Shown here piece after piece: positions 26,435-38,870 of a DNA stretch of 64,000 nt. Position numbers and translations under genes: made by a program. This DNA is from Leadbettera azotonutricia ZAS-9. GTDB taxonomy: Bacteria; Spirochaetota; Spirochaetia; Treponematales; Breznakiellaceae. The notes under the pieces are model-generated. The model had not been told where the DNA came from. It worked only from the letters and a program-made list of their open reading frames with translations, and ran no database searches. Every line of letters begins with the position of its first letter. Position 1 is the stretch's first letter. Location: the NCBI RefSeq assembly GCF_000214355.1, contig NC_015577.1, forward strand, positions 2,471,389 through 2,535,388, written 5' to 3'.

Positions 26435-28659
26435 TTTTCAGTACCCTGGGCTTCCCCCGGGAGTTTGGGGTATTCAATGCGTGAATGGTAATAACTGACC
26501 AAAACCCTGACAAAAGCGTTTTTGATTGTTTCAAGATCCTGGAAAGTGAGTTCCGACCGCGAAAGCTGCCCATGCTCCACCTTGGCGTTAAAAAGCTCCT
26601 GAATGAATTTTTCCAGCCGCGCGACTGTGGGTTTGTCCAGGGTGCGGACTGCGGCCTCGGTCATATCGGCCAGCATCACCACTGCGCTCTCCCTGGAGCG
26701 GGGGGGCATGCCGGGATAGGTGAAATCTTCCATATTTACCTGGCCCTCCAGCTTGAGGGCTTTATTGTAAAACCAGGTGATAACCGAATTGCCGTGGTGT
26801 TCGCCGATTATATCCGTTACTTCCCGGGGCAGCCCGAGCTGTCGGGCCTTCTCAAGCCCAAGCTTCACATGGCTGCGTATCACTGTGGCCGAAAGCCTTG
26901 GGGCCATGTCATCGTGCTTGTTATGATCTGTCTGGTTCTCCACAAAGTAATCGGGGTTTTCCATCTTCCCTAAATCGTGGTAATAGGCGCCAACCCTTGC
27001 GAGGAGGGCGTTGGCGCCTATATCCTGGCAGGCTGTTTCCGCCAAATTGGCAACCATGATGGAATGGCTGTAAGTGCCGGGGGCGGCGGTAAAGAGCCGC
27101 CGCAGTATTGGCGCGTTGAGATCCGAAAGCTCTATCAGCCTGAATGCGGTCGAAGCGTTGAGGGCATGTTCCAACGGGGGCAGAAAGCCGAGAACCAGCA
27201 TGCCCGAACCCAGGCCGTTAAAGGCTGCCCAAAAAAGCACGCCGGGGTAGTTTCCTGCGGCTGCCCGCTGGTTTAGCAGTATTGCTGTCATGGCGACACA
27301 ATTGGCGGCAGCAATGATGAGCCCCGCCTTGATAAGATCCATGCGCTTGTCCGCACCCTGGAGGACAAAGGAGCCGACCACCCCCGAAACAACGGCGAAA
27401 ATATACGAGGGCATGTCAAACGATCCTGCCATAAAAGCGCCCAGCGGCAGGGTCATAGCCAGGAGCAGGCCGAGCCTGGGACTTATCAAAATCGAAGGCA
27501 GCATTATTACCAATGCGGTAGGCACCACCAGAGATACAATTATCGAATCCGAACCAAACGAGAGGTTTCGTATTAATGCTGTTCCCGCGATATAAAGAAC
27601 CGAGAGGGCACAGATGAGGTATGCCTCGCTGTGGGTCAGCTTCCTTCCCAACACTCCCTTGGAGCAGTAAAAGGACAAAAGAATAAAAACCAAAAAGAGG
27701 AACAGGATCTGGGCTATTATGTTTCGCGCGTCATTGCCTGGGAGGGATAAATTGAGGGCCCTGAAGCCGGCCATATCCTCTTCGGTTATGATGAAGCCTT
27801 TCCTTATTACCCGCTTGCCCCTTTCAATATATTTTATCACAGGCTCTGTTTTGGATCTTGTTTCGATAAGGCGCTGCACTGTTTCTTCAGGGGAATAAAA
27901 AATGTTTTCCCATATAAAGGGCGTTATGAGCTGCGGCGCAATCTGGGCCAGGACAGAGCTGTATGCGCCCAGGGCTGTCTGGCGTTCAACTGCTTCGGCA
28001 GCCATATCCTTGGTAACAATACTGCCCACAGGAACCCTTTCCCTTTCGGTGCGGCCGCCGTTCTGGCGTATGAGTTCCACTACATCCTGGTTGAATTTTC
28101 CGAGCCCTGCCTGGGCAAGGGAAAAGACCCCCTTCTCCAGAACCCCGTTCAGCACGGTTTCCGCCTGGTTAAGCACTTCCCTATGATTGGCAATATGGAA
28201 AAAGATGCCCAGGGTGTCATCGGAAAAATCGCCGGGAAACCTTTCGTGAATTGCCCGGACAAATTCTTCCTGGGTAGAGCCCTTGGCCGAATGGGCCTCG
28301 GCGAAGGCAGCAAACTCTTTCCACCTGTTCAACATCTCTTCGGAAGCCTTGTCGGAAAAATGGAAAACCGCAGGCACCTGGCGTTCCTGGGCTTCCAGGG
28401 CTAAGCGTGTGGCCTTTTCGTCCTCGTAAGTCAAAGCCTGTTCGGCGATGACATCCCGGTCCGCAACCTTGCCCACTTCGAAATCTTCCGGGTCTCCCAC
28501 GCCGCCCCGGCTGGAATCCATGTTTGCCAGTATCACGATGAGGGATAAAAGGAAGGCGCCGACAGCGGCAAGCCCAGGGCCGGTGCGGAAGGATTTGGGG
28601 ATCAGTTTGTTGACAAGGGACAAAAAGTCCGGAGGCTCATTTTTTTTCTTCATTGTCAT
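26431..28659 (-). CDS. pgpH: PgpH-type membrane HD phosphohydrolase (7TMR-HD)
   Basis: The 742-residue membrane protein has an N-terminal membrane segment (about residues 28-46), an extracytoplasmic 7TMR-HDED domain (about 55-300), seven membrane helices (about 310-480) and a cytoplasmic HD domain (about 505-660). The HD domain holds HSIMVANLAE, YYHDLGKM and EHHGNSVI. In Listeria and others this family degrades cyclic-di-AMP. ATG 28659 overlaps the end of phoH by 23 bases. Confidence 0.9.
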   Translation of the reverse strand: MTMKKKNEPPDFLSLVNKLIPKSFRTGPGLAAVGAFLLSLIVILANMDSSRGGVGDPEDFEVGKVADRDVIAEQALTYEDEKATRLALEAQERQVPAVFHFSDKASEEMLNRWKEFAAFAEAHSAKGSTQEEFVRAIHERFPGDFSDDTLGIFFHIANHREVLNQAETVLNGVLEKGVFSLAQAGLGKFNQDVVELIRQNGGRTERERVPVGSIVTKDMAAEAVERQTALGAYSSVLAQIAPQLITPFIWENIFYSPEETVQRLIETRSKTEPVIKYIERGKRVIRKGFIITEEDMAGFRALNLSLPGNDARNIIAQILFLFLVFILLSFYCSKGVLGRKLTHSEAYLICALSVLYIAGTALIRNLSFGSDSIIVSLVVPTALVIMLPSILISPRLGLLLAMTLPLGAFMAGSFDMPSYIFAVVSGVVGSFVLQGADKRMDLIKAGLIIAAANCVAMTAILLNQRAAAGNYPGVLFWAAFNGLGSGMLVLGFLPPLEHALNASTAFRLIELSDLNAPILRRLFTAAPGTYSHSIMVANLAETACQDIGANALLARVGAYYHDLGKMENPDYFVENQTDHNKHDDMAPRLSATVIRSHVKLGLEKARQLGLPREVTDIIGEHHGNSVITWFYNKALKLEGQVNMEDFTYPGMPPRSRESAVVMLADMTEAAVRTLDKPTVARLEKFIQELFNAKVEHGQLSRSELTFQDLETIKNAFVRVLVSYYHSRIEYPKLPGEAQGTEK

Positions 28660-29578
28660 ATGCTTGAATAATCTTCTTGATGAGTGGGTTTCGCACTACG
28701 TCCCCTGTATGGAGCCAGGAGAAATTGAGGCCCTCCACATTGCTCAGGAGAGAGACTGCGTGAAGGAGCCCCGAGTCCACCCGCTTGGGGAGGTCTATCT
28801 GGGTAGTGTCGCCGGTGATCATCGCCCTGGCGCCCTGGCCTATGCGGGTCAGGAACATCTTCATCTGCTCTTTGGTGGTGTTCTGGGCTTCGTCCAGTAT
28901 GACCACGCAGTCGTTGAGGCTTCTCCCCCTCATATAAGCCAGGGGGGCTATTTCTATAGCCCTGGTTTCTTCCATACGGTGTATGACTTCATAGGGTACG
29001 AGGGATTCCATGGCGTCGTAAAGGGGCCTTAGGTAAGGGTTTATCTTCTGCGCCAGATCCCCAGGCAGGAAGCCGAGGCTCTCGCCGGCTTCCACCACAG
29101 GGCGGGTGAGCACAAGCTTGCGCTGCTTTTTGGAGAGCACCAGCCGCAGGGCTTCGGCTATGGCGAGGTAGGTCTTGCCTGTACCCGCAGGGCCTACACC
29201 GAAACTTATATCGGCGGAGCGCATGCCCCGTATATAGGCAGCCTGGTTCTTGCTGCGGGGGTACACCCGGCTAAAGCCATGAGGAATATGGATGACAGCT
29301 TCTTCTTCATCAGCAGGGGCTTCTTCCCCTGCAAGGGCCCTGACATAATCGGGAGAAGGATAATTCCCCTCCCGCACCCGGGCAATGAGGGTATCCATTA
29401 CCGTTTTGAACCGCTGTACCCCGGCATCCCCGGCGCCTTCAAGGCGAATCTCATTGCCTCTGGTGGCAATGCGCCCCCCAAGGGAACCTTCGATAACCTT
29501 GAGGTTCCCGTCGTTGGCGCCGCAAACCCCGGATAGAATATCCCGGTTGTCCAGCACAATGGTAATACTATCGTCCAA
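28637..29578 (-). CDS. phoH: PhoH-like ATPase
   Basis: The 313-residue protein contains the PhoH ATPase core: GVGPAGTGKT (Walker A, about residue 135), LTRPVVEAGE, and VVILDEAQN (Walker B). The N-terminal region GGRIATRGNEIRLEGA is a small KH-like or PhoH-specific domain. PhoH proteins are RNA-associated ATPases often encoded beside ybeY. The start is TTG at 29578 behind GGGAGAGG; no in-frame ATG fits as well. Confidence 0.9.
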   Translation of the reverse strand: MDDSITIVLDNRDILSGVCGANDGNLKVIEGSLGGRIATRGNEIRLEGAGDAGVQRFKTVMDTLIARVREGNYPSPDYVRALAGEEAPADEEEAVIHIPHGFSRVYPRSKNQAAYIRGMRSADISFGVGPAGTGKTYLAIAEALRLVLSKKQRKLVLTRPVVEAGESLGFLPGDLAQKINPYLRPLYDAMESLVPYEVIHRMEETRAIEIAPLAYMRGRSLNDCVVILDEAQNTTKEQMKMFLTRIGQGARAMITGDTTQIDLPKRVDSGLLHAVSLLSNVEGLNFSWLHTGDVVRNPLIKKIIQAYDNEEKK

Positions 29579-29640
29579 ATATACCTCTCCCTTAAAGTTT
29601 ATGGCCCTGGCCCATGGTAGTCAAGCTCTCTCTGCATGGC

Positions 29641-32600
29641 CTATTTGAAGGTGAGCTGTTCTTTGTCATAAGCCATATCGACCTTTATTTCTTCAATGGG
29701 TACCCACTGGACCAGGAATGAGATCTGGCTGTTGAATTTCCAAACCGGCACAGATCCCGCTGTACTATTAAGATAGGGGACAAGGGCCACCCCAAGTTTG
29801 GCATTCCAATCCCCCAAATGGTGGACCAAATCAAGACTGAAAGATTTCAGCTTGAAGCCCGAACTGCGCCTCTTTTCGATATCATCGAACCGGAAGGAAT
29901 TGAAAAGATCCACAAAGAAGTTGGTCTCCACTCCTGGGGGCAATTCTACGGGTACTGTGAAGAAAGGCAGGTTTTGGAAATAACGGTAAATTTGGGAATT
30001 GCTCGACCTGGCAGAAAGGGTTATGTCCAGAAAATTCGCTATCCCAAAGCCGAGGCCCAGGGAAAAGTCCAGCGAAGAATAGGTATAGCGCTGGAGGTCA
30101 AACGAGAGGCCGGAACTCAGGTTTACCGAAAACGAAAGCCGCTTGCCCCAAAGGTTTTCTTTTCTAAAGGACTTGGCATAGTTAAAGCTTAGCTGCTGAG
30201 GCTCCAGCTCCTTATCGCCTACCTGTATCCATCCATTGGGCCTTGCGGGATCAACAGAACCATTGTGGTTCAACAAATAGGGTATGGCATAGGCAACTTT
30301 GAAGGCAGCAGAAAAGCCTCCCAGATTGAGGGTGGAATTCAAGGTTGTGTATTCCTGTATCTCGGGATCAAACACCACGTACTGCTGGAATGAACCCAAA
30401 GTACCGAACCTCAAAGTCTCGGTCACATTGATGGGCCTCCATTTCCTTTTGTCATTGTCATAAGGCTCAAAGATTGAAGTAGAAGCGCTGGTCTCCGAGA
30501 TCCATACCCTGGCAACGGCGTTTGCCGCAAGGGAGGAATCTTCGGGGGGGAGAACAGAAGTGATAGAAAAGGTCTGGCTTTTATCCATTACATTGGCTGC
30601 AAGATTAACAGCTATGGAATGGGTGTCCAGTTTTTCCTTGGTCCATTCGCCGAATTCCCAATCCCAATCGGGGGCGTCATCAGGGTTCAGAACGCTGGCA
30701 TCGTCAAAAACGGTTTTTGCGAGAAGCCCTTTAACATTGTAGGTGATATTGGAATTGCTCCAAACAGGACTGTTATAAAAAGGCCTTAAGGATGTCCTGA
30801 ATTCCCATGAAGAATTTACGTTGGTCTGGGAATAGGCGCGCTTCCTGGCCGAAACAATTTTCGCATCATCGGTCACCCCGGCGGTTGTATATTCTTCGGC
30901 ATTTTCATTAAGGTAATTGTAATCCTGCCAGGCGCTGGTAGAAGAGATCCTGAAAGACCCCGAATAAATACCCCCTGATGTCTGGCTTAAGCTCAGGCCC
31001 ATGCTGCCCGAAGCGCTTATCCTTGACAGGGCTGAAGAAATCTCGCTCCAGTCAACATCCTCCGATTCTTTCCAGTTGTCAGGGGATGTCCTGAACTGAA
31101 GCTCGGAAGCAAAAGACGGGCTTACTTGATAATCAAAAACAAGCCTGGGACCGCCGATTCGGGCAAGATCGAAACGCTGGCCCAGGATCGGCGGGGTCAG
31201 GGTAAACGCATCCCCCTGGGTTTTGGCAACTGCCGCCGCAGTTTCCGCCCCGGTTTCCCATGGCGAAATGGGCAATCCCGGAAGCATGGAATCCCCCGGC
31301 GCTTGCGTTACTCCTCCGCCCGCTGTTGGAGAGGCCGAAGCTTGCGCCCCGGACGTATACGGGGTTCCCGAAACCGAAGCGGTAATGGACATAATGGTAA
31401 ATTTATTGGGGATATAGAACATGCGCCCTGGATTGCTTATGGGGGCAAACGTCATAGGTTTCGTGGAATTGCGGGTGGTAAACGCCATGCTGCTTGTAAT
31501 ACTGCTAATTGAAAGGGAGGAAATATAAGGATTGAGGGCTGTTACTTTTGGTGAGAGGGAACCGCTTAATCTCCATTCATAAGAACTAATATAGGTATCT
31601 TCTGCTACTTGCGACTCCGCAGTGGCCCCCTCTCGGAGCATGGAAAGCCAATCAAGCTCTTCCGAGCGGTTTAAAAAATCCCTGTTTACATAAGGATCGG
31701 AATAAAGCGGGACTCCCCAGGAAACACTTCCATAAGTCCCGGAAAAAGAGCCGTTCATATTAAAACGGTAACGAAGGGGAAAATCAAACGAAAAAAACCG
31801 TGAATCATTCCATTCACTGGAACCGTCATAATTCGGGAAGGGCGTACTCCCCGAACCCATGGCGTAAATATTCCTGGTTAAGCCCAGGCCGAAGGAAAGA
31901 TCAAAAGCGCCAAAAGCGCCTTTCCTGGGCAGGGCCAATTCAGTGCCCAGGTAAAAGCCAAGATTTGCATACGCATCAAAGAGCACCGAAAGGCGTGTGT
32001 CGTTGGCATCACGGTATTTTTTCCCGGTGCTGCGGAGAAAAACGCCTTCCCTCTCTTTTTCCATATCTGAACTGGAACCGAATATCTTTGTTATTGAATT
32101 TTCAGAAGTGCCTGAAGTTTTTGGCCGCCCCAAAATATAGGTAGTGGTCTGCACAAAAGTCCCCTCCCGGGTACGGTAGCCCAATACCGGATGGAACACA
32201 ATTTCATCGGAGGGATAATAAAAGAAGGGCAGCCATAATACCGGTATATTCCCCACTTTAAGTACCGCGTTTAATATGCCCCAGTCAGATCCGGGAAGCA
32301 GCCAAAGCTTGGAAGCGTTAAGTGACCAGAGAGCCTCAGGATTGCTGCCATTGGTAATCTCGGCATGGGTAAGGACAGTAACTTCTTCGCTGTTGCGGGA
32401 AATCACGGTTCCTGCAAAACGGTATGCAGTATTATTGCCTGCTATGGAACGCTCGGAAATGCCATCCATAAAAATGCTTGACCAGTTATCAAGGTTGACA
32501 GTAATGGATTCGCCCTTGAAGGTCTCGATGGTATCCCCTTCTTCTTTGACATATTCCACGCCGCCGGTCGCCGTCATTACATTTCTCGTGCGGTTGTAGA

Positions 32601-33072
32601 GTATCTCCCAGGCTTTAACCCGGTGCACCGCCTCCCCGTCCTTTAAAGAGATGACCACGTCCCCCCTGAGGCGCGCATATTCCTCGTCCACCACATCGAG
32701 GGTGAAATATTCGGTGGTCCTGGCAGACTCGATGGTGATGATCTTGGCCTGGGCAGAAACAGTGCCCCCTACCGCAGGGAGTTTAAAATAGCTTCGAAGC
32801 CTGTTCGCAAGGTCATCCTTGGTTCCCCCTTCGGAGAGGCCAAGGCTTCTGCACCAGGAAGCCAATTCCATAAGCGTAGAAGTTTTAATATCCAGTTCGA
32901 GAATTTCAGCGTTGGGGTCTTTTTCTTCTATTGGAGCTGCGCCAGCTTCTGCAGCGACCGGGGCTTCTGCTGCGGGTGCAGCCGCGCCTGCCGGCTCTTC
33001 CTGGGCCAATACAGGAAATGCTGCAAAGCCCATTATGAGGAAAAGAAAAAAGAGAACCCGGAATAACTTCAT
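29641..33072 (-). CDS. LptD-like outer-membrane assembly protein
   Basis: The 1143-residue product has a signal peptide ([17 protein letters not shown]), an Ala/Glu/Pro-rich linker, and a SAP-like segment ([21 protein letters not shown], about residues 72-92). An OstA/LptA-like beta domain follows ([11 protein letters not shown] to TATGGVEYV, about 130-215), then a long C-terminal region with alternating aromatic strands typical of an LptD beta-barrel. [18 protein letters not shown] is the LptD 'p...P.f.yP' motif. It starts four bases inside the end of uvrA (ATGA); the same order is known from T. pallidum. Treponemes lack classical LPS, so the cargo is uncertain. Confidence 0.8.
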   Translation of the reverse strand: MKLFRVLFFLFLIMGFAAFPVLAQEEPAGAAAPAAEAPVAAEAGAAPIEEKDPNAEILELDIKTSTLMELASWCRSLGLSEGGTKDDLANRLRSYFKLPAVGGTVSAQAKIITIESARTTEYFTLDVVDEEYARLRGDVVISLKDGEAVHRVKAWEILYNRTRNVMTATGGVEYVKEEGDTIETFKGESITVNLDNWSSIFMDGISERSIAGNNTAYRFAGTVISRNSEEVTVLTHAEITNGSNPEALWSLNASKLWLLPGSDWGILNAVLKVGNIPVLWLPFFYYPSDEIVFHPVLGYRTREGTFVQTTTYILGRPKTSGTSENSITKIFGSSSDMEKEREGVFLRSTGKKYRDANDTRLSVLFDAYANLGFYLGTELALPRKGAFGAFDLSFGLGLTRNIYAMGSGSTPFPNYDGSSEWNDSRFFSFDFPLRYRFNMNGSFSGTYGSVSWGVPLYSDPYVNRDFLNRSEELDWLSMLREGATAESQVAEDTYISSYEWRLSGSLSPKVTALNPYISSLSISSITSSMAFTTRNSTKPMTFAPISNPGRMFYIPNKFTIMSITASVSGTPYTSGAQASASPTAGGGVTQAPGDSMLPGLPISPWETGAETAAAVAKTQGDAFTLTPPILGQRFDLARIGGPRLVFDYQVSPSFASELQFRTSPDNWKESEDVDWSEISSALSRISASGSMGLSLSQTSGGIYSGSFRISSTSAWQDYNYLNENAEEYTTAGVTDDAKIVSARKRAYSQTNVNSSWEFRTSLRPFYNSPVWSNSNITYNVKGLLAKTVFDDASVLNPDDAPDWDWEFGEWTKEKLDTHSIAVNLAANVMDKSQTFSITSVLPPEDSSLAANAVARVWISETSASTSIFEPYDNDKRKWRPINVTETLRFGTLGSFQQYVVFDPEIQEYTTLNSTLNLGGFSAAFKVAYAIPYLLNHNGSVDPARPNGWIQVGDKELEPQQLSFNYAKSFRKENLWGKRLSFSVNLSSGLSFDLQRYTYSSLDFSLGLGFGIANFLDITLSARSSNSQIYRYFQNLPFFTVPVELPPGVETNFFVDLFNSFRFDDIEKRRSSGFKLKSFSLDLVHHLGDWNAKLGVALVPYLNSTAGSVPVWKFNSQISFLVQWVPIEEIKVDMAYDKEQLTFK

Positions 33073-35945
33073 TTCTTTGATGAAACTTTCCTGACACGCT
33101 GAGATCTTTTTGATCTCTGTTCCAGCATCTCTTTTAAATATTGGCCCGTGTAAGAAGGGCCGTGTTGGGCCACCTTTTCGGGCGTTCCCGAAACCACAAG
33201 CTCCCCTCCCTTGTCGCCGCCTTCGGGCCCCAGGTCGATGAGGTAATCCGCCTGGAGGAGCACATCGAGGTTATGCTCGATCATGACCACCGTGTTCCCC
33301 TGGTTCACAAGGCGCTGTATCACTTCCATAAGCTGCTTCACGTCTGCAAAGTGGAGGCCCGTGGTGGGTTCGTCCAGTATATAGAGGGTTTTTCCCGTGG
33401 AACGTTTGGAAAGTTCCAGGGCCAGCTTGACCCGCTGGGCCTCGCCGCCCGACAGTGTCAGCGCGCTCTGGCCGAGCTTCACATACCCAAGGCCCACTGA
33501 AAGGAGGGTGTCCATTTTCCGGGCAATCTGGGGAATGAACTCAAAAAACTTCGCCGCTTCTTCGATGGTCATGTCCAGCACATCGGCGATGTTTTTACCC
33601 TTGTAGCGTATCTCAAGGGTTTCCTTGTTGAAACGCTGTCCATGGCATACATCGCAGGTAACATACACATCGGGGAGGAAATTCATTTCTATCCTGATGG
33701 TGCCGTCGCCCTCGCAATTTTCGCAACGCCCTCCCCTCACGTTGAAGGAGAAACGTCCGGGCTTGTAACCCCGGGCTTTGGCGTCGGGGAGGCTGGCAAA
33801 CAGATCCCGTATAGCGGTAAAAACGCCCACATAGGTTGCGGGGTTGGACCGGGGAGTACGCCCTATGGGACTCTGATCGATGTCGATAACCTTGTCGATG
33901 AACTCGGTTCCCTCGATTTTATCGCACTCCCCTTCCGGGCGGTTTGTGTTGTTGATCTCATTTGCAAGAACAGGATAGAGCACATCCGAAAGAAGCGTGG
34001 ACTTGCCGGAACCTGAAACGCCGGTGATGCAGGTAAAAATCCCCAAGGGAATTTCCACGTCAATGTTCTTTAAATTGTGTTCCTTAACGCCGTAGAGGCG
34101 CAGGAAGTTTCCGTTCCCCTGACGCCGCTTTTCAGGAACATCCATGATGAGGGTTCCCGCTAGGTACTGGCCCGTGAGACTTTCTTCAACCTTCATCACC
34201 TCGGCGGGCGTACCCTGAGCCACCACCTTGCCGCCGTGAACGCCCGCGCCGGGGCCGAGGTCGACGATGTGGTCGGCAGTACGCAGGGTCTGCTCGTCAT
34301 GCTCCACCACGATGAGGGTGTTCCCCAAATTGCGGAGGTAGAGAAGCGTGTCGATAAGGCGCTGATTGTCCCGCTGGTGGAGGCCAATGCTCGGTTCGTC
34401 AAGAATGTAAAGAACCCCCACAAGGCTCGACCCGATTTGGGTTGCAAGCCGTATGCGCTGGGCCTCGCCGCCCGAAAGAGTCGCAGCTTTACGCTCAAGG
34501 GTAAGATAGTCGAGGCCCACGTTTTTCATGAACCCCAGGCGGGCGTTTATCTCTTTTAAGATCTGATAGGCTATCTTTTTTTCAGTCTTGTTGAATTTGA
34601 TAGTCTCAAAAAATTTAAGCGAATCAGTAACAGAAAGGCTCGTGAGATCCCAGATGTTCCTGCCCCCCACGGTAACGCCCAACACTTCGCCCTTGAGCCG
34701 CCTTCCGCCGCATTCTTCGCAGGGCTTCTGGCTCATGAATTTCTCGAGCCATTCTTTTATGCCCGGCGACTGGGTCTCAAGGTAACGGCGGCGCAGATCT
34801 TCGAGTATGCCCTGGAACTTGGTGTTGTAATCGAAGTGGTTGGTTCCCTCTTTATTTTTATAGTGGATCTCGATGTCGTCCTTGCTTCCGTACAGTATGG
34901 CGTCCATGGCTTTTTTGGGAAGATCTTTAAAAGGAGCATCAAGACTGAATTTGTAATGCTTCGCAAGACTTTCAAAACGCGCCCTATACCAGGCCGAATC
35001 GGGGTTATAGGGAACACAGCCCCCTTCGTTAAACGAAAGGGAAGAATCGGGTATCACCAGATTGGGGTCGAACTCCATTTTGATCCCCAGGCCCGAACAT
35101 GAAGGGCAGGCCCCGAAGGGATTGTTAAACGAAAAGAGCCGGGGCTGAAGTTCGGGAATGGAAATGCCGCAGTCAGGGCAGGCGTTCTTCTGGCTGAAGA
35201 AATGCTCCGACGGAACCGACTTGTCCCCTGCCTGCTGGCAAAGCACCAGCATAATGCCATCGGCGGCTTCGAGGGCGGCCTCCGTAGATTCCGCAAGGCG
35301 CGAACGTATCTCCGGCGCAATGACCATGCGGTCCACCACGATTTCTATGGTATGCTTCTTCTGCTTATCAAGGGTGATCTTCTCGTCCAGGTTCACCGGC
35401 ACCCCGTCGATGCGGGCCCGGGCAAAGCCCGCCTTCCTGGCATCCTCGACTATCTTTTGATGCTCCCCTTTCTTCCCCCTGATTACCGGCGCCAAAAGCT
35501 GAATCTTGGCCCCTTCGCCCATGGCCATGATAGAATCGATGATCTGATCCACAGGCTGTTCCCGTATCTCCCTGCCGCATTCGGGGCAGTGGGGTATGCC
35601 TATGCGGGCGTAGAGGAGACGGTAGTAATCGTAAATCTCCGTGACAGTTCCCACGATAGACCGGGGATTGCGGTGGGTGGTTTTTTGTTCTATAGAAATA
35701 GCCGGCGACAGGCCCTCGATATAATCCAGGTCGGGCTTGTCCATGCGCCCCAAAAATTGGCGAGCATAGGCCGAAAGGCTCTCCACATAGCGGCGCTGGC
35801 CCTCCGCAAAGATGGTATCAAAGGCCAGGGAACTCTTCCCCGACCCCGAAAGGCCCGAAATGACGATGAGTTTATCTCTTGGCAGTTCCAGGTCTATATT
35901 CTTGAGATTATGCTCCCTGGCGCCCTTGATGACGAGTTTATCCAT
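33069..35945 (-). CDS. uvrA: Excinuclease ABC subunit UvrA
   Basis: This 958-residue damage-recognition ATPase of nucleotide excision repair has two ABC modules. The first has [14 protein letters not shown] (about residue 32), the insertion with CPECG..I and CPDCGISI zinc Cys pairs, and [17 protein letters not shown]. The second has [13 protein letters not shown] and CDVC zinc pairs, and [15 protein letters not shown] with DEPTTGLH. I set the start at ATG 35945 ([16 protein letters not shown]), the normal UvrA N-terminus; 42 further residues upstream have no family support. It precedes the LptD-like gene with a four-base overlap. Confidence 0.97.
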   Translation of the reverse strand: MDKLVIKGAREHNLKNIDLELPRDKLIVISGLSGSGKSSLAFDTIFAEGQRRYVESLSAYARQFLGRMDKPDLDYIEGLSPAISIEQKTTHRNPRSIVGTVTEIYDYYRLLYARIGIPHCPECGREIREQPVDQIIDSIMAMGEGAKIQLLAPVIRGKKGEHQKIVEDARKAGFARARIDGVPVNLDEKITLDKQKKHTIEIVVDRMVIAPEIRSRLAESTEAALEAADGIMLVLCQQAGDKSVPSEHFFSQKNACPDCGISIPELQPRLFSFNNPFGACPSCSGLGIKMEFDPNLVIPDSSLSFNEGGCVPYNPDSAWYRARFESLAKHYKFSLDAPFKDLPKKAMDAILYGSKDDIEIHYKNKEGTNHFDYNTKFQGILEDLRRRYLETQSPGIKEWLEKFMSQKPCEECGGRRLKGEVLGVTVGGRNIWDLTSLSVTDSLKFFETIKFNKTEKKIAYQILKEINARLGFMKNVGLDYLTLERKAATLSGGEAQRIRLATQIGSSLVGVLYILDEPSIGLHQRDNQRLIDTLLYLRNLGNTLIVVEHDEQTLRTADHIVDLGPGAGVHGGKVVAQGTPAEVMKVEESLTGQYLAGTLIMDVPEKRRQGNGNFLRLYGVKEHNLKNIDVEIPLGIFTCITGVSGSGKSTLLSDVLYPVLANEINNTNRPEGECDKIEGTEFIDKVIDIDQSPIGRTPRSNPATYVGVFTAIRDLFASLPDAKARGYKPGRFSFNVRGGRCENCEGDGTIRIEMNFLPDVYVTCDVCHGQRFNKETLEIRYKGKNIADVLDMTIEEAAKFFEFIPQIARKMDTLLSVGLGYVKLGQSALTLSGGEAQRVKLALELSKRSTGKTLYILDEPTTGLHFADVKQLMEVIQRLVNQGNTVVMIEHNLDVLLQADYLIDLGPEGGDKGGELVVSGTPEKVAQHGPSYTGQYLKEMLEQRSKRSQRVRKVSSKK

Positions 35946-35979
35946 AATATGGAAGAATAGCCTGAAAGTCGGGGGGCAA

Positions 35980-36636
35980 TCAACGCCCCAGAATCCCCGC
36001 CCCCATTTCAAAAGCCTTGCGCTTGTCCTCGGGGAAGACTGTTTCCCGGCGCTTCTTCCGCTCATCCCCATCGAACATGGTCATTTCATATTTACCGTAG
36101 TCCGTGGTCTGCCAGGTTTCGGTGGAGAGCAGGGTTTCGGCAGGGCCGATAAGCCGGGCAAAAAGATCCTCATAAAAGCGGAATTTGACCCCGTAGCCGT
36201 TGGGTTCCACTGCTGATGCGGGGATATTCATGGTGTAGATGAGCTTTACCGGAATGCGCCGGGGGAAAAAGCTTTTCCTGTCTTTGCGGTAGGTTATGTA
36301 CTGGAAGGTAAGGCGTTCAATAAAGGCCCGGACGGAGGCAGTTACTTCGCCGACATAGATGGGAGACCCCAGGATGAGGCCGTCGCAAGCGTCGATTCTG
36401 TCCAGAAGGGGCTTTATATCGTCTTTTACGGCGCAGCGGCCCAGGCTGGGTCCGGCCTTCCGCTTGCATTCAAAGCAGCTGATGCAGCCCTTGAACTGCA
36501 AATCGTAGAGGTTCACCAGTTCCGTTTCCGCGCCCTCTGTGGCGGCCCCCTTCAGGGCTTCCTCTACCAAAACATGGGTGCTCCAGCCCTTCCGGGGGCT
36601 GCCGTTTATGCCGATTATCTTCGCTGTTTGTCTCAT
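35980..36636 (-). CDS. NADPH-dependent FMN reductase / flavodoxin-like protein
   Basis: The 218-residue protein starts [23 protein letters not shown], the FMN phosphate-binding loop of the NADPH-dependent FMN reductase family. It has [12 protein letters not shown] and RCAVKDD (the Cys-rich segment common in iron-sulfur flavoprotein relatives) and [23 protein letters not shown], the flavin ring-binding region. It reduces flavins or quinones in the cytoplasm; the exact substrate is unknown. It starts two bases after the MCP gene stop on the same strand and precedes uvrA by 34 bases. Confidence 0.85.
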   Translation of the reverse strand: MRQTAKIIGINGSPRKGWSTHVLVEEALKGAATEGAETELVNLYDLQFKGCISCFECKRKAGPSLGRCAVKDDIKPLLDRIDACDGLILGSPIYVGEVTASVRAFIERLTFQYITYRKDRKSFFPRRIPVKLIYTMNIPASAVEPNGYGVKFRFYEDLFARLIGPAETLLSTETWQTTDYGKYEMTMFDGDERKKRRETVFPEDKRKAFEMGAGILGR

Positions 36637-36638
36637 GC

Positions 36639-38741
36639 CTATTCCACCTTGAACCAGGAAATCTCCTTGACTAGAACCTCTATGCTTTCCTTGTTCTTCC
36701 CTGATATTTGATTAACATCGATTACTGCGGTATTGATAAGATCAGCGCCCGAAGCCATTTCATTCATGCCGCCGGAGATTTCTGAACTTGCCTTTTCGAG
36801 ATTTACCCCTTCCTTGATGATCTCCCCGGAACCGGTAAGCATTTCTTCGGAACCGCCTTTGACCAACTGGGTGAGTTCATGCAGCTTGCTAATAGCGTCG
36901 AGGATCTGCTTGCTCCCCGCACTCTGCTCTTCCATGGCGTTGCGTATGTTCCCTTCCTGATCCGATACGGTCTTAACCTGCGTATCTATGGCTTCGAATT
37001 TGTTCAATACCGCATCGGTAGAACCAGTGATTTTCTCGATGGCAGCCTTCATCTTCTTGAGCACACCGGAGATAGTCTTTGACTGCTCGGAGGAATTTTC
37101 CGCCAGCTTGCGGATCTCGTCGGCCACCACCGCAAAGCCCTTGCCCGCTTCGCCTGCGTGGGCTGCTTCGATGGCGGCATTCATGGAGAGAAGATTGGTC
37201 TGGCTTGCGATGTTTTCCATCACTCCGTTGATTTCGAGGATGCCTTCCGATTCTTTTGCGATTTCCTGAATATCGGCCGCAACTTCCTGAAGTCCGCCTC
37301 TGCCCACTTCGGATGCCTCGGCCAGGCTTGTTACGTTTTCGGCGTTCTTTACCAGAGTCCTCGTAACAGATTCTATGTTGGCGAGCATCTCTTCAATAGC
37401 CGACGATGATTGGGAAACACTTTCGGTTTGCTTTTCAACATGACCGTTAAGCTTGGCGATATTACCGCTGATCTGCCCCATGGTTGCATTGGTTTCGGTA
37501 ACGCTGGCAGACTGGTTTATCACCCTGTCCTTTATGCTCCCGATGGTAGCGGTAATCTCATTGATTGCCGCGGCAGTCTGCCCCATGCGGGTGGAGAGCT
37601 CATCGCTTATGCTGCGAAGGGCGCCGACCTGCTGCTTGATGGCACCCACGAGGCTGCGTATTTTTTCTACCAGTTCATTGAAATAATGGACAAGGTCGCC
37701 GATTTCATCATCTTTTTTGTAGGGGAAGCTGCGGGTAAAATCGCCTTCGGCGATAACCGCCATATACTGGCGCAAATCACCCAGAGGATTAAGCATAAAC
37801 CTGACATACACATTGCAGATTACAAAAACAGCCAGTATTACCGCCAGCATTATTATCGCAAGGGAAGTAATGGGGCTTTCCAATAGCATGGCGGAGCTGA
37901 CAGGCATGGAAAGCACCATGTCCCAGTCGAGCATATCCACATGGGTAATAAAATATTCGGTGTTTCCGACAGAAAAGATTTTATACTCACCTCCTGAAAT
38001 TTTTCCTTTAAACGAATCAAGCTGGGAAGCGATTTCGGGATCTTGATCCGTAATCTTTTTCTTGTTAATGATCAGGTTCTGATCGGTACTGCCGGTGATC
38101 TCAAAAGCACTATTGTAGAAATACATGGTTATCCCGGAATCAAGGCCCGAAAATTGTGAATCCACAAAATCGCTTAACACAATACCGGTTCCTACCAACC
38201 CTATGGGCGTTTTGTTTGTACCAGTGCCGTTAAAGACCGGGGCATTTACCCAGAGCATGGTCTTTTTCAGGTTGTCATTGTAATTGATATTGAAATTGTA
38301 CTTATCAGTTTCGTAGAGGGTCATCTTATACCAATAGTCCGCGGGATCATCGGGGTTTACGGTATAGGAATAGGCATCATCGGAATAAAAGTCCTTGTCG
38401 GCATCGCTGGCCCAGAAAGTAGAATTGCTGGCAAAAGCGCGGCGGTAACCTGCAATCTCCTCAAAGGCCAGGGCCTTTACCTCCTCATCATGGGGATTTA
38501 GAAAATGGCGCTTTATAATGGGAGAATCAGCCATCTTCATAGCCAGGGTCATTTCACTATTCACCGACGACTGGAGGCCGAGCTTCTTTGTCTCCCCCGC
38601 CTGCACCAATTGCTGACTCACCGAAGCGCCTACAATATGACGGGCAGTAACCAGGAGGGCCAGTATACTTCCCCCAAGAATCAAAAGGTACACAATAATA
38701 GAAAAAAACAGAACCTTATTTTTCATTGATGAAATCTTCAT
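36639..38741 (-). CDS. Methyl-accepting chemotaxis protein
   Basis: The 700-residue chemoreceptor has an N-terminal membrane helix ([21 protein letters not shown]), an extracytoplasmic dCache-type sensor (about residues 40-285, with [14 protein letters not shown] and [15 protein letters not shown]), and a second helix (about 290-310). A HAMP domain follows (about 310-365), then the signalling domain with the highly conserved hairpin tip [25 protein letters not shown] (partly quoted: [10 protein letters not shown]). The sensor resembles those binding amino acids or organic acids. GGAGG lies eight bases before ATG 38741. Confidence 0.95.
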   Translation of the reverse strand: MKISSMKNKVLFFSIIVYLLILGGSILALLVTARHIVGASVSQQLVQAGETKKLGLQSSVNSEMTLAMKMADSPIIKRHFLNPHDEEVKALAFEEIAGYRRAFASNSTFWASDADKDFYSDDAYSYTVNPDDPADYWYKMTLYETDKYNFNINYNDNLKKTMLWVNAPVFNGTGTNKTPIGLVGTGIVLSDFVDSQFSGLDSGITMYFYNSAFEITGSTDQNLIINKKKITDQDPEIASQLDSFKGKISGGEYKIFSVGNTEYFITHVDMLDWDMVLSMPVSSAMLLESPITSLAIIMLAVILAVFVICNVYVRFMLNPLGDLRQYMAVIAEGDFTRSFPYKKDDEIGDLVHYFNELVEKIRSLVGAIKQQVGALRSISDELSTRMGQTAAAINEITATIGSIKDRVINQSASVTETNATMGQISGNIAKLNGHVEKQTESVSQSSSAIEEMLANIESVTRTLVKNAENVTSLAEASEVGRGGLQEVAADIQEIAKESEGILEINGVMENIASQTNLLSMNAAIEAAHAGEAGKGFAVVADEIRKLAENSSEQSKTISGVLKKMKAAIEKITGSTDAVLNKFEAIDTQVKTVSDQEGNIRNAMEEQSAGSKQILDAISKLHELTQLVKGGSEEMLTGSGEIIKEGVNLEKASSEISGGMNEMASGADLINTAVIDVNQISGKNKESIEVLVKEISWFKVE

Positions 38742-38870
38742 AAAACAAGCCTCCTGCGCATAGGCGTATAAGAATGTGAAGATCCTTAAAATAGTACAAT
38801 TTTTGCTTTTTGGGAACCCCTGAACGGAGGCATTCGGGGAAATGGGTACTTTGCTGCCGTTTTGGGCTTT

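Noticed and set aside
35946-36071. N-terminal extension of UvrA by 42 residues
   Set aside because: UvrA proteins begin at M-D/x-K-L-V-I-K-G-A; the extension is unlike any family member and overlaps the end of the flavoprotein gene.
38742-38870. Gap between larA and the chemoreceptor gene examined for a small RNA or riboswitch
   Set aside because: I see only weak, short complementarity and the ribosome-binding site of the chemoreceptor; nothing that can be supported.
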